This document shows, piece after piece, positions 32,716 through 44,067 of a stretch of 64,000 bases of DNA. The position numbers were made by a program, and so were the translations under genes. The stretch comes from Branchiostoma floridae (Eukaryota > Chordata > Leptocardii > Amphioxiformes > Branchiostomatidae). Under the pieces are notes generated by a model that saw only the letters and a program-made list of their open reading frames with translations, had not been told where the DNA came from and made no database searches. The stretch lies in contig NC_049982.1 in NCBI RefSeq assembly GCF_000003815.2, forward strand, positions 25,814,570 through 25,878,569, in the 5' to 3' direction. Positions within the stretch are counted from its first letter, which is position 1. The number at the start of each line of letters is the position of its first letter.

Positions 32716-33097
32716 GGCACTGAACTTTTTGTACCAGCCTCTATTCTTCTCTTTCTTCCATCGTCTACTCCAAGTTAACTTTATACATTCTGACTTGTGT
32801 ACCTCTTTTCGGAGACTGCTTTCATTCCATACGGCCTTCAGTAATACCCCAACAACAGCAATATTTAATGGTGCACAGTTTATTACTTACATACGATACA
32901 TCATAACAAACACTGAAATATATAGTAAAATACAATACAAAGTTTTGACCAGGTATGTTACATTAACTTCTATACAAAATAGGTAATCAAATCAAGGTGC
33001 AAACGTCGCATGGACATTGATTGTCTTTATACCTTAGCATTCTAAGTAGATATTCAAGTAATGAAAAGTGTATTTTAACAATGCCATGAAATTACTA

Positions 33098-33197
33098 NNN
33101 NNNNNNNNNNNNNNNNNNNNNNNNNNNNNNNNNNNNNNNNNNNNNNNNNNNNNNNNNNNNNNNNNNNNNNNNNNNNNNNNNNNNNNNNNNNNNNNNN
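33098..33197. other. Assembly gap, 100 N
   Basis: Exactly 100 Ns, the conventional size for a gap of unknown length. Open frames crossing it are not meaningful. Confidence 0.99.
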
Positions 33198-33908
33198 TTT
33201 TAAGTAGTTTCACAACCCGTGCTAGGATTCCTAGTAACATTTACCACATCAGCTCTACCAACAATGAACATCCATACATGAATGATATAAATGAATGAAA
33301 TCTATTGGCTGCGAGTGGCACTTAGATTAAGTCATTATTCGATTTCATAGACGCCTGAGGCAGGGGTAGCAAATTAATTGATATTCCTAGGTACTACCGG
33401 CATAAATACAAAGGCACTGCAAACAAAATGTTTGTCGGTTGGAACCTCTATATGTCCTCCTTTCCTAGAACTGGTTTATTGAATTGAAACTCTTTGCAGC
33501 CAAATAGGCTGAATTGCGAGGTTCACAATTACAAAGTTTTACATATACTACAGGTAAAAGACGGCAATCAACTACATACATACGTGCCCAATTTACAACA
33601 CATAATAGAATACAATATCAGAAATCAATACTAATCAATGCTAGATACATCTCATTTACTGTTAAAAAGTTTGACAATATAAGATATTTGTAATTGTCTT
33701 AATTGTTCAGTTAAAAGTTACAGATGTTGCCAGTTACAAAACAAAATGAATCTTTTAAAAGACGGAATACGAGCTACATGTAGTTAAGAGCTATTAACAC
33801 AGTAGTATAGGAGTTACTTTAACGCTAGATCATATTTATAGGAAGTAGATAAATTCGTGCTGTACAACTTCAGAGCTCTAGGCATAAATGGCAGCTCGTG
33901 ACTCTTTG

Positions 33909-34103
33909 TTCGACTACGTGAAGTAATAAATTATCCAAATGTCTGCGGTCTAGATGTCTGCCTGTGGAATGTGACCAATTTGCCTGAGGAGATGATTGCT
34001 GAAATTCCCCCCTTCGTTGTAATCTCTGTCCACCGTCCTACTCATCATCTACATCATCTAATGTTATGCATTGTCTATCGCTCCTCGGGCCCAGTCTTTT
34101 TTT
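33909..34103. repeat. Direct repeat, copy 1 (partner 34743-34927)
   Basis: The block ATAAATTATCCAAATGTCTG through GGAATGTGACCAAT and CTGAGGAGATGATT to the TATCGCTCC and CGGCCCAGTC-like end occurs again 830 bp downstream with about 10% differences. No coding meaning recognised. Confidence 0.7.
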
Positions 34104-34385
34104 GCAACCTTAAGCTTTATCAACATTCACCTAACAGTGTACAGACAGTATAATACATATATGAGAAAACATAGAAAGCAATTATGATAGTGTTCATGAG
34201 AGTTACAAAGATTGTTGTCTATTTCTATAGTCTTATTCAAGCTGTTGCTAAAATACGCAAAATTTGGTTTAACGTTTTTGTTTTTACGAAACATAGATAT
34301 ATAGAGTATTTAGCAATCATAATACAATAGAATGTGAAAGTGTGGTACTGGTAGTAGTAGGATGGCAGCCTTCCATTACACCGTG

Positions 34386-34735
34386 TATCATCTAGTACCA
34401 GGTCATGGTTGGTAAACCTTTTCCACCAGATCCAGATCTAGAACTGTTTCCAAAATGTCTCAACATTTTTACAATACAGAAGTAAATGTTCAATCGTGTG
34501 TTTTTCTTTACAGTTGTTACACTGGTTTCTACTAGATTTGCTTTTCTTAGCCAGCTTTTTGTAGGCAGGTAGTTGTGAATGATCATGTATTGTATTAAAG
34601 CACTGTAACCTAGTTTCCTTTATAGCAATAAAGGCAGCAGTATAGGCACTCTCGATGTTATCTTTGCCAATTTTTCGTATGATTTCGTTTTCCCTAATGG
34701 GGGGTACAACTTGTTTTTTTCCATAAGAATGTCAT
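34386..34735 (-). mobile_element. LINE zinc-knuckle fragment
   Basis: A frame-disrupted stretch contains C-N-N-C-x4-H-T-I-E-H-L-L-L-Y-C and W-K-Q-F, the zf-RVT-like tail of LINE ORFs. No start codon or reverse transcriptase core is present. Confidence 0.5.
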
Positions 34736-34742
34736 ATATATA

Positions 34743-34927
34743 TTACGCGAAGTCATAAATTATCCAAATGTCTGCGGTCTCTTCCTGTGGAATGTGACCA
34801 ATCTGCCTGAGGAGATGATTACTGAAATTCCACCCTGCGTTGCAATCTCTGCCTACAGCTAAACTCATCATCTACATATTCATCGAATGCTATGCATTGG
34901 TCTATCGCTCCCTCGGCCCAGTCTGCT
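34743..34927. repeat. Direct repeat, copy 2
   Basis: Partner of 33909-34103. The interval between the copies holds a LINE zinc-knuckle fragment (34386-34735). Confidence 0.7.
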
Positions 34928-35286
34928 GTGTAACGCTACTTTTTGTAGGTATGTAAACCGACAACTCTGGTCTTTACAGATGCCACGATTACAAAAAGCC
35001 ATTTCGTGCAATATTAAACGAAGCCAACCAAACAGGTACAGCCCAAAATGTTTTATACCAAAGCGTTTCGAATTTTCTGTGGCAGTCGCCTAAAACGCGC
35101 GCAGTCATGATAGCTTCAGCCGACTTGTAACTTTCCTTACCCCGTGGTATCGCACAATGTAAGCACGCTGATAGCTTCAACAGGCTTATAATTTTCCTTA
35201 TCCCGTACTGCTGTAGCGCCCATCGGAAGCAAACTGAAGCTAAAAGACTGGATTCCAGAGCCAAACAGTAAATTTCAGATGTTTCA

Positions 35287-37971
35287 TTAAATACTTTGTC
35301 GGCGAGAACGTGTTTCATGTGAGGACTTGTTCGCCTCTGACTTGGATGCGGTCATGTTTAGCGTATTCGACCTGTGGAAGTGGAATCTAGGTTCGTTTTT
35401 GTACGATGTACGAAGAGGGCCTTTTGGTCTGTGCAGAGTAGGGGAATTTGGGAGTGACATGCTTTGATTGCTGTAGTTCACGCCAGGCTGCATTCTGGTC
35501 AATGAGAAAGATGGGTGATTGTTGTATAAGGTTCTAGTGTGTCCTGCAGACACCAAACGCCGCTGTGCTTTGCCATATCTACCCTCCATAGCTCCTACTT
35601 CAGCTTTACCATACCAGGGAACGTCTCTTTTCTTTCTCTGGGGTTCAGTGACTTGATAATTTTGTGTGAGGGTATTTCCAGCCGCCAGGTTCCCACTGGA
35701 AGCAAGCAGGGCTACGTTAGTTGCTCGCGGAGCTCTGTGATAGAATGCATGTTTGTCCCCCAGCCTTGTTGGGAGCAGGTTGGCCGGCTCGGCTGATGAA
35801 GCATAGACAGTTACGGAACCTTTCCTCTCCTTAACGTCAGCATCGCAAGATGACCGAGACACCTGTAGTGCCAGGGGGAACGACAGCGGGCGTGTTACGG
35901 TGTTCTGGTAGTGTCCGTCTCCGATCTGCCAGTAGTGATGTAGCGACGATGGCCTCGTGTTGTAGTAGTTAAAGAAGTCGTCGGGAATCTGCCAGTAGGC
36001 GTCTGGGGAATCTGGTGGTGAAGTTTCAGTGTTTTCGTAGTTGTGGTAATAGTGGTCGGTAATGACGCAGTAGTGCTGCGGGTCAGTATCTGCACATGCT
36101 GCCCCCTGTGTGTCCGGACCCACGGCAGGGTAGGTTGTGTTCACAGCGTGCCCACCTATCCCCCAGCTGCTGAGGGAGGAGACGCCTGTGGAAGCATCAG
36201 CCGCACGTGCGGCCGCGGCTCGGTTGCCCCCTGAACAACAGCCATGCTTTCTTAGAATGGATACTGAAAGCCATGTTACTAACATGGCTACCAGTAAAGT
36301 TACAAGTGATATTACCAAGCCCATGTGAAGGGATGGTTCTTTCCCCGGTCGCACGGTCACAGTTGGGCTTGTATCTGAAGTCGTCCCCGATCGCACGGTC
36401 ACTGCTGGGTCTGTATCGGTAGTCGTCTCGTTCAGGGGCGGGCCGGGTGTGCTCTCCTCGGGCTTATCTGCAGGAGTCTCCGCCTGTTCCCCGCGCCTCT
36501 CCTTGGTACAGGCGTCACCCACTTGGGCGTCACCAAGATCGTCGGCGGACACCGGCGCGGTGAAGACATGTCGGTAGGTCTTTCCCCGCGTGTGGACCAA
36601 ACATGTCACGTTCCTCGGAGTCATTTCTTCGTGCCCAAAGACGGTACCGTTGTTGTTGTAAAGGCTGTCTGGATAGAGCCCGACTGTCTTTTCCACAACC
36701 GTGACATGAGATAGAACTACAGCAGTGCCCCGGAGTTTGGTGGACTCGCCCAAACCGATATCAGCGATCCGAATGGCGATATCTTGGTTCAAAACAAGCT
36801 TGACGATGCCCACGTCGTTCCAAGCACGTGAACAGAAGTCAGTAAAGTTGTCGGCAAATTGGTCCTGCTCCGTGTGGATGGACAACATGACTAGCGGGAG
36901 ATCATACATCGTTAGGCTGGCTGGAGCAGATAACATATAACACCGACCTCTAGGTTCGACCTCATCGGGCCGAGCTAGCGGGGTGAGATAGTCGCGCTCT
37001 ATTTGTACTCGGTACCGCCTGTGATAACGGCCTAACGTGCTGATACAGAAAATGACTTTGTTGACCCAGACTGCGACAAGACCGGAATAGGGAGTTTGTC
37101 GATAATCGAGGTTCCAGATGATTGACGAAGAATGATCGCCGAGTGTTAGGAGACTGTTACCGCTGACTTTCAGTTCTTGTAGTCTGTGCAGCCCACTTAG
37201 AGCCGTCCTTGACAGGCACGTCAACGCATTGCTGCTCAAGTCGAGGCGGCTAAGCGATATGACTGACTTAAATGCTTCTGGGGGGATGCTACGAATTGAA
37301 TTCGATTTCAGAGAAAGATGGCCCAATCTTTCCAGCCCCTGAAACCAAGACGGCTGGATATCTTTTAATGAGTTACTTTCAAGTAGCAATGTAAGCAGGT
37401 CATGCAGGTGTTTGAAGCAATGTGGGTCCATGCTGCTGATGTTGTTGTGAGACAATGTCAGGGTATGGAACAATTTTGAGGACTGCAAGCCGATAAACCA
37501 TGTTTGCTTGACGTGAGTTAGGTTGTTGAAGTCCAGGTTCAGGAGCGTTAGTCTAGGAAACGCAGCCAGAGAGGGCGCCTCTATGTCTGTGATGCCGCAA
37601 GATATCAGGGCGAGGTTGCCGGTCACTGCCTGTCGCGGCGGCCGTAGCTGCCGCAGAGAGAGAACTGGGCCCAATGAGAGCCCTCTCACCGCCACTAGTA
37701 GGTCGTCAGGAAGGCATGGAACGGTTAGTTGTTGGGAGCCGTTCTTGACATCTAAGACTTGTTGTTTTTGCCGATGCGCTGTGCACAGGATACATGTCGT
37801 ATCCTCCTTGGTCGCCTTCTTTACATTATGAAGAAAGCCCATGGAGCGAGAGAACACACAGTCCGACCATGATGACGTCACGTTACACCCAGGAAAGCAT
37901 GCCGGGTCTAAACATGCACACCCCACCAACATAGTGAGGACAATTCCGAACTTTTGTATTACTCTGAGCAT
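35287..37971 (-). CDS. LRR single-pass transmembrane receptor-like protein, copy 1
   Basis: One exon codes 894 residues. The start is taken at the Met at 37971, giving a signal peptide (MLRVIQKFGIVLTMLVGCAC). The longer frame from 38106 runs into a SINE and is not open in the sister copy. A Cys-rich cap precedes about six leucine-rich repeats (roughly residues 127-284, for example LTLLNLDFNNLTHV and LSRLDLSSNALTCL). A non-repeat ectodomain follows, then a Ser/Thr/Pro stalk and a transmembrane helix near 550-573 (GLVISLVTLLVAMLVTWLSV). The ~320-residue cytoplasmic tail is Tyr-rich, with seven YxN motifs and two YWQI motifs. YxN is the Grb2-SH2 consensus when phosphorylated. Ligand unknown. A non-coding exon lies upstream at about 39465. 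Confidence 0.85.
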   Translation of the reverse strand: MLRVIQKFGIVLTMLVGCACLDPACFPGCNVTSSWSDCVFSRSMGFLHNVKKATKEDTTCILCTAHRQKQQVLDVKNGSQQLTVPCLPDDLLVAVRGLSLGPVLSLRQLRPPRQAVTGNLALISCGITDIEAPSLAAFPRLTLLNLDFNNLTHVKQTWFIGLQSSKLFHTLTLSHNNISSMDPHCFKHLHDLLTLLLESNSLKDIQPSWFQGLERLGHLSLKSNSIRSIPPEAFKSVISLSRLDLSSNALTCLSRTALSGLHRLQELKVSGNSLLTLGDHSSSIIWNLDYRQTPYSGLVAVWVNKVIFCISTLGRYHRRYRVQIERDYLTPLARPDEVEPRGRCYMLSAPASLTMYDLPLVMLSIHTEQDQFADNFTDFCSRAWNDVGIVKLVLNQDIAIRIADIGLGESTKLRGTAVVLSHVTVVEKTVGLYPDSLYNNNGTVFGHEEMTPRNVTCLVHTRGKTYRHVFTAPVSADDLGDAQVGDACTKERRGEQAETPADKPEESTPGPPLNETTTDTDPAVTVRSGTTSDTSPTVTVRPGKEPSLHMGLVISLVTLLVAMLVTWLSVSILRKHGCCSGGNRAAAARAADASTGVSSLSSWGIGGHAVNTTYPAVGPDTQGAACADTDPQHYCVITDHYYHNYENTETSPPDSPDAYWQIPDDFFNYYNTRPSSLHHYWQIGDGHYQNTVTRPLSFPLALQVSRSSCDADVKERKGSVTVYASSAEPANLLPTRLGDKHAFYHRAPRATNVALLASSGNLAAGNTLTQNYQVTEPQRKKRDVPWYGKAEVGAMEGRYGKAQRRLVSAGHTRTLYNNHPSFSLTRMQPGVNYSNQSMSLPNSPTLHRPKGPLRTSYKNEPRFHFHRSNTLNMTASKSEANKSSHETRSRRQSI

Positions 37972-38029
37972 GGTGAACCTTATAAATGGGACAATACTTA
38001 ATAGGACGTTATAGGGCCTTCTAGCCGTC

Positions 38030-38320
38030 ACTGGTACTGGCTTCTGAGTGTATGCCGTGCAGTCGATAGGGCGTGAGTTCGATCCCAGCCAAGTCAGACC
38101 AAACACTCTAGAAATGGCACATGCTGCTTTCTCTGATTAGCATTTGGGAAGGAATATGGTCTCAAATATACAGCACTACCAGTATACTAGCCCCCTGCTG
38201 TAGTGATTGCGCAAAGATGTGTGGCCCAGGGCTCTGTACAGAAATGGATATGGTTGTTGCCGATGCACCATTTGGTGCAGGAGGGACTTTAGCCTTTTCA
38301 ACTGGCTTCTGAACAGCTCA
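38030..38320 (+). mobile_element. tRNA-derived SINE upstream of LRR copy 1
   Basis: The plus strand holds a B-box-like GTGAGTTCGATCCCAGCC, then a conserved body (ggcacatgctgctttctctgat). The same element sits at 42650-42900 in unit B, so it predates the tandem duplication. Confidence 0.5.
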
Positions 38321-39464
38321 GATCAGGTCTAAACAGGAGCGGGTTTAGGTTTATCTAAGCCTGAGTCCGAGAAGATGATCAGACAACTCGCTGTCTTATT
38401 TGTCTGTCTTGTCTTGTGTTTTTCCACCGTTAGACTGAAAGGCGTATTTTCCCGGGATCTCGTCAGCTGCAGGTGTTTGGGCGAGAGGAACTGTCTCGGT
38501 CATGTATTCGGTCAGCATGAAAAATACAACATGATTGTGCAAAATTAAAAAAAAAGACACTCGCACAACATGGTTAAGCAAGGTTAAGAGAAGGGGTGGG
38601 GTGTTTTACTTGATAAAGAGATTCATTAAATGTACACAATAGGGGTGGGAACCGTAACAAAAACGTCAGGTACCGGTGTGGTTCAGGTCCGGAGGATTAG
38701 GTCCAGGTCCGAACCTGAACCTGGACCTTATTGTTTTTGAAAACTTTTGTATGGGTCATACACACGCACACCTACAAATATTGGTCCGTTTCACTACAAA
38801 GGAATCTCTTTGGTGGAGTATACTATCTTTAGGTAAACAACTCTAACTGCCTCTGTTAACTTAGACCAAGTTTGCCCAAACTTGTTAAAATGATTGTCGA
38901 CTCTCCTCTACTTCGCTCTTGTTATTTTCTTTGACCGGCAAACCCCCAAAACGCGTGAATACCTGCCGCCGTATTGCCGGTATGATATGTTCATTTTCTA
39001 TTCGTCCCAACTCCGGTCTACTGCTTTTTTAGGTCCGGTTTTTCTCGACCGTCCCAACAATAAAAATCGGTTTTGTACCTGTACCCACCCCTTATACACA
39101 TTCTTGGTAGCTTCTTATTTCTGTTGAGTTTCTACAGCCAGAATGTATTCTGACAGCCAAACTTCGCTAGTACACCAATAACTGGTTTAAAAACAGCTAG
39201 TCACCCAAAAGGTAAGTTTTGATTTCAGAGTCTACCTTTTAGCAAAGACTGCTCTAGTACGGCTCAACTCCACTCAACTCAACAAGTACATGTACTCGCT
39301 ATTTTTATATTCCTCGAAAATAAGATTTTACCATGGTCAATACTGACAGTTGGGGACCAGATATATATATATGTCAGAATCCACTTTGACACCATGCACA
39401 GCATTATTACAACCTTTTTGGATTAAATCAACGCTAATAAAAACATACTAAGACTCGAACTTAC

Positions 39465-39600
39465 CTCTCCACAGTAGCTGGAACCCTGCACAAAACAGCC
39501 CGGAGGGGACGGTCAGGCATGTCTGGTTTGCAGTGGTCATCTTAAGCACGCTGACCTGCCTGGTCTGCAGTGGTCATCTGAAGCACACTGCTTGAGGGGA
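39465..39600 (-). other. Probable non-coding first exon of LRR copy 1
   Basis: The minus strand reads GGAGAG|GTAAGT, a strong donor at 39464/39463. The likely acceptor is AAG|GTTCACC at 37979, seven bases before the LRR start codon. An ATG inside this exon opens a short upstream frame that would stop soon after splicing. The upstream limit is approximate. Confidence 0.45.
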
Positions 39601-39913
39601 GGCTTTATACGCGTCTGGCGGACCATCATCGGGGTCAATAGTATTCATGATATGCATTGGGAGCTGTGGTGTTTTTCTTTTAGAAAAAATTGTGCTTTGT
39701 GTCAAGGAGCTTTCATCATCGACATGTGTTCAGGACAGAAAATTAAAGGCCCGGACTACTTTACAACTGCCAAATGTTCGCAACAGCAGTGGTTGTGTGT
39801 ACACCATGAATGATTGATGAAGACCTTCCCGGACTGCTGTAGCGCCTGTCGGCAGCACAGTGAAGCTAAAAAGACTGGATTCCAGAGCTAAACAGTAAAT
39901 CTCAGATGTTTCA

Positions 39914-42580
39914 TTAAATACTTTGTCTGCGAGAACGTGTTTCATGTGAGGACTTGTTCGCCTCTGACTTGGCTGCGGTCATGTTTAACGTGTTTGACCT
40001 GTGAATTTGGCATCTATATTCCTTTTTGTACGATGTACGAAGAGGGCCTTTTGTTCTGTGCAGAGTAGGGGAATTTGGGAGTGACATGCTTTGATTGCTG
40101 TAGTTCACGCCAGTCTGCATTCTGGTCAATAAGAAAGATGGGTGATTGTTGTATAAGGTTCTAGTGTGTCCTGCAGACACCAAACGCCGCTGTGCTTTGC
40201 CATATCTACCCTCCATAGCTCCTACTTCAGCTTTACCATACCAGGGAACGTCTCTTTTCTTTCTCTGGGGTTCAGTGACTTGATAATTTTGTGTGAGGGT
40301 ATTTCCAGCCGCCAAGTTCCCACTGGAAGCAAGCAGGGCTACGTTAGTTGCTCGCGGAGCTCTGTGATAGAATGCATGTTTGTCCCCCAGCCTTGTTGGG
40401 AGCAGGTTGGCCGGCTCGGCTGATGAAGCATAGACAGTTACGGAACTTTTCCTCTCCTTAACGTCAGCATCGCAAGATGACCGAGGCACCTGCAGTGCCA
40501 GGGGGAACGACAGCGGGCGTGTTACGGTGTTCTGGTAGTGTCCGTCTCCGATCTGCCAGTAGTGATGTAGCGACGATGGCCTCGTGTTGTAGTAGTTAAA
40601 GAAGTCGTCGGGAATCTGCCAGTAGGCGTCTGGGGGATCTGGTGGTGAAGTTTCAGTGTTTTCGTAGTTGTGGTAATAGTGGTCGGTAATGACGCAGTAG
40701 TGCTGCGGGTCAGTATCTGCACATGCTGCCCCCTGTGTGTCCGGACCCACGGCAGGGTAGGTTGTGTTCACAGCGTGCCCACCTATCCCCCAGCTGCTGA
40801 GGGAGGAGACGCCTGTGGAAGCATCAGCCGCACGTGCGGCCGCGGCTCGGTTGCCCCCTGAACAACAGCCATGCTTTCTTAGAATGGATACTGAAAGCCA
40901 TGTTACTAACATGGCTACCAGTAAAGTTACAAGTGATATTACCAAGCCCATGTGAAGGGATGGTTCTTTCCGCGGTCGCACGGTCAGAGTTGGGCTTGTA
41001 TCTGAAGTCGTCCCCGATCGCACGGTCACTGCTGGGTCTGTATCGGTAGTCGTCTCGTTCAGGGGCGGGCCGGGTGTGCTCTCCTCGGGCTTATCTGCAG
41101 GAGTCTCCGCCTGTTCCCCGCGCCTCTCCTTGGTACAGGCGTCAAAAAGATCGTCGGCGGACACCGGCGCGGTGAAGACATGTCGGTAGGTCTTTCCCCG
41201 CGTGTGGACCAAACATGTCACGTTCCTCGGAGTCATTTCTTCGTGCCCAAAGACGGTACCGTTGTTGTTAAGGCTGTCTGGATAGAACCCGACTGTCTTT
41301 TCCACAACCGTGATATCAGATAGAACTACAGCAGTGCCCCGGAGTTTGGTGGGCTCGCCCAAACCGATATCAGCGATCCGAATGGCGGTATCTTGGTTCA
41401 AAACAAGCTCGACGATGCCCACGTCCTTCCAAGCACGTGAACAGAAGTGAGTAAAGTTGTCGGCACGTTGGTTCTGCTCCGTGTGGATGGACAACATGAC
41501 TAGCGGGAGATCATACATCGTTAGGCTGGCTGGAGCAGATAACATATAACACCGACCTCTAGGTTCGACCTCATCGGGCCGAGCTAGCGGGGTGAGATAG
41601 TCGCGCTCTATCTGTACTCGGTACCGCCTGTGATAACGGCCTAACGTGCTGATACAGAAAATGACTTTGTTGACCCAGACTGCGACAAGACCGGAATAGG
41701 GAGTTTGTCGATAATCGAGGTTCCAGATGATTGACGAAGAATGATCGCCGAGTGTTAGGAGACTGTTACCGCTGACTTTCAGTTCTTTTAGTCTGTGCAG
41801 CCCACTTAGAGCCGTCCTTGACAGGCACGTCAACGCATTGCTGCTCAAATCGAGGCGGCTAAGCGATATGACTGACTTAAATGCTTCTGGGGGGATGCTA
41901 CGAATTGAATTCGATTTCAGAGAAAGATGGCCCAATCTTTCCAGCCCCTGAAACCAAGACGGCTGGATACCTTTTAATGAGTTACTTTCAAGTAGCAATG
42001 TAAGCAGGTTATGCAGGTGTTTGAAGCAATGTGGGTCCATGCTGCTGATGTTGTTGTGAGACAATGTCAGGGTATGGAACAATTTTGAGGACTGCAAGCC
42101 GATAAACCATGTTTGCTTGACGTGAGTTAGGTTGTTGAAGTCCAGGTTCAGGAGCGTTAGTCTAGGAAACGCAGCCAGAGAGGGCGCCTCTATGTCTGTG
42201 ATGCCGCAGGATATCAGGGCGAGGTTGCCGGTCACTGCCTGTCGCGGCGGCCGCAGCTGCCGCAGAGAGAGAACTGGGCCCAATGAGAGCCCTCTCACCG
42301 CCACTAGTAGGTCGTCAGGAAGGCATGGAACGGTTAGTTGTTGGGAGCCGTTCTTGACATCTAAGACTTGTTGTTTTTGCCGATGCGCTGTGCACAGGAT
42401 ACATGTCGTATCCTCCTTGGTCGCCTTCTTTACATTATGAAGAAAGCCCATGGAGCGAGAGAACACACAGTCCGACCATGATGACGTCACGTTACACCCA
42501 GGAAAGCATGCCGGGTCTAAACATGCACACCCCACCAACATAGCGAGGACAATTCCGAACTGCTGTGTTACTCTGAGCAT
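39914..42580 (-). CDS. LRR single-pass transmembrane receptor-like protein, copy 2
   Basis: This one-exon gene of 888 residues is almost identical to copy 1 along its whole length and has the same layout: signal peptide, LRRs, stalk, transmembrane helix and Tyr-rich tail. Differences are mostly single residues plus small in-frame deletions in the ectodomain (around 41140-41150 and 41270). The final YxN motif of copy 1 (YKN) is YKK here. The frame upstream of the Met at 42580 is not open, which fixes the start for both copies. The very low divergence, also in non-coding flanks, indicates a recent tandem duplication or gene conversion. Confidence 0.87.
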   Translation of the reverse strand: MLRVTQQFGIVLAMLVGCACLDPACFPGCNVTSSWSDCVFSRSMGFLHNVKKATKEDTTCILCTAHRQKQQVLDVKNGSQQLTVPCLPDDLLVAVRGLSLGPVLSLRQLRPPRQAVTGNLALISCGITDIEAPSLAAFPRLTLLNLDFNNLTHVKQTWFIGLQSSKLFHTLTLSHNNISSMDPHCFKHLHNLLTLLLESNSLKGIQPSWFQGLERLGHLSLKSNSIRSIPPEAFKSVISLSRLDLSSNALTCLSRTALSGLHRLKELKVSGNSLLTLGDHSSSIIWNLDYRQTPYSGLVAVWVNKVIFCISTLGRYHRRYRVQIERDYLTPLARPDEVEPRGRCYMLSAPASLTMYDLPLVMLSIHTEQNQRADNFTHFCSRAWKDVGIVELVLNQDTAIRIADIGLGEPTKLRGTAVVLSDITVVEKTVGFYPDSLNNNGTVFGHEEMTPRNVTCLVHTRGKTYRHVFTAPVSADDLFDACTKERRGEQAETPADKPEESTPGPPLNETTTDTDPAVTVRSGTTSDTSPTLTVRPRKEPSLHMGLVISLVTLLVAMLVTWLSVSILRKHGCCSGGNRAAAARAADASTGVSSLSSWGIGGHAVNTTYPAVGPDTQGAACADTDPQHYCVITDHYYHNYENTETSPPDPPDAYWQIPDDFFNYYNTRPSSLHHYWQIGDGHYQNTVTRPLSFPLALQVPRSSCDADVKERKSSVTVYASSAEPANLLPTRLGDKHAFYHRAPRATNVALLASSGNLAAGNTLTQNYQVTEPQRKKRDVPWYGKAEVGAMEGRYGKAQRRLVSAGHTRTLYNNHPSFLLTRMQTGVNYSNQSMSLPNSPTLHRTKGPLRTSYKKEYRCQIHRSNTLNMTAAKSEANKSSHETRSRRQSI

Positions 42581-42649
42581 GGTGAACCTTGTAATATATA
42601 TGGGACAATACTTTAGGTTGGACGTTAGGGCCTTCTCGCAGTTACTGGC

Positions 42650-42900
42650 ATTGGCTTCTGAGTGAATGCCGTGCAGTCGGTAGGACGTGAGTTCGATCCC
42701 AGCCGAGTCAGACCAAACACTCTAGAAATGGTACATGCTGCTTTCTCTGATGAGCATTCGTGGGAGAATATTGTCTCAAACACGCAGCACTATCAATAGT
42801 GATTGCACGAGTTGTATGGACCAGGGCTCGGTACAGAAACGGAGATGGACGTTGCCGATGCACCATATGGTGCAGAAGGGACTTAAGCCTTTTCAACTGG
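42650..42900 (+). mobile_element. tRNA-derived SINE upstream of LRR copy 2
   Basis: Duplicate of the SINE at 38030-38320, with GTGAGTTCGATCCCAGCC and the ggtacatgctgctttctctgat body. Small indels distinguish the two copies. Confidence 0.5.
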
Positions 42901-44067
42901 CTTGTTTGGAACGGCTCAGATCAGGTCTACACAGGAGCGGGTTTAGGTTTATCTTGGCCTCAGTCCGTGAAGGTGATCTGACAACTAGCTGTCTTATTTG
43001 TCTGCCTTGTCTTGTGTTTTTCCACCGTTAGACTGAGAGGCGTATTTTCCCGGGATCTCGTCAGCTGCAGGTGTTTGGGCGAGAAGAACTGTCTCGGTCA
43101 CGTATTCGGTCATCATGACAAATACAACATGATTGTGCAAAATTAAAAAAAGACACTCGCACAACATGGTTAAGCAAGGTTAAGAGAAGGGCTGGGGTGT
43201 TTTACTTGATAAAGAGATTCATTAAATGTACACAATAGGGGTGGGAACCGTAACAAAAACGTCAGGTACCGGTGTGGTTCAGGTCCGGAGGATTAGGTCC
43301 AGGTCCGAACCTGAACCTGATTGTTTTTGAAAACTTTTGTATGGGTCATACACACGCACACCTACAAATATTGGTCCGTTTCACTACAAAGGAATCTCTT
43401 TGGTGGAGTATACTATCTTTAGGTAAACAACTCTAACTGCCTCTGTTAACTTAGACCAAGTTTGCCCAAACTTGTTAAAATGATTGTCGACTCTCCTCTA
43501 CTTCGCTCTTGTTATTTTCTTTGACCGGCAAACCCCCAAAACGCGTGAATACCTGCCGCCGTATTGCCGGTATGATATGTTCATTTTCTATTCGTCCCAA
43601 CTCCGGTCTACTGCTTTTTTAGGTCCGGTTTTTCTCGACCGTCCCAACAATGAAAATCGGTTTTGTACCTGTACGATATACCGGTACCCACCCCTTATAC
43701 ACATTCTTGGTAGCTTCTTATTTCTGTTGAGTTTCTACAGCCAGAATGTATTCTGACAGCCAAACTTCGCTAGTACACCAATAACTGGTTTAAAAACAGC
43801 TAGTCACCCAAAAGGTAAGTTTTGATTTCAGAGTCTACCTTTTAGCAAAGACTGCTCTAGTACGGCTCAACTCCACTCAACTCAACAAGTACATGTACTC
43901 GCTATTTTTATATTCCTCGAAAATAAGATTTTACCATGGTCAATACTGACAGTTGGGGACCAGATATATATATATGTCAGAATCCACTTTGACACCATGC
44001 ACAGCATTATTACAACCTTTTTGGATTAGATCAATGCTAATAAAAACATACTAAGACTCGAACTTAC

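Noticed and set aside
33034-33298. Open frames across the N run
   Set aside because: They exist only because Ns are translated as X.
34989-35318. Minus-strand frame of 109 codons beyond LRR copy 1
   Set aside because: Overlaps the LRR stop and 3' region in another frame, and the equivalent in unit B diverges; treated as 3' UTR.
37972-38106. N-terminal extension of LRR copy 1
   Set aside because: The extra 45 residues derive from the SINE border and are not open in the otherwise identical copy 2; the downstream Met gives a proper signal peptide.
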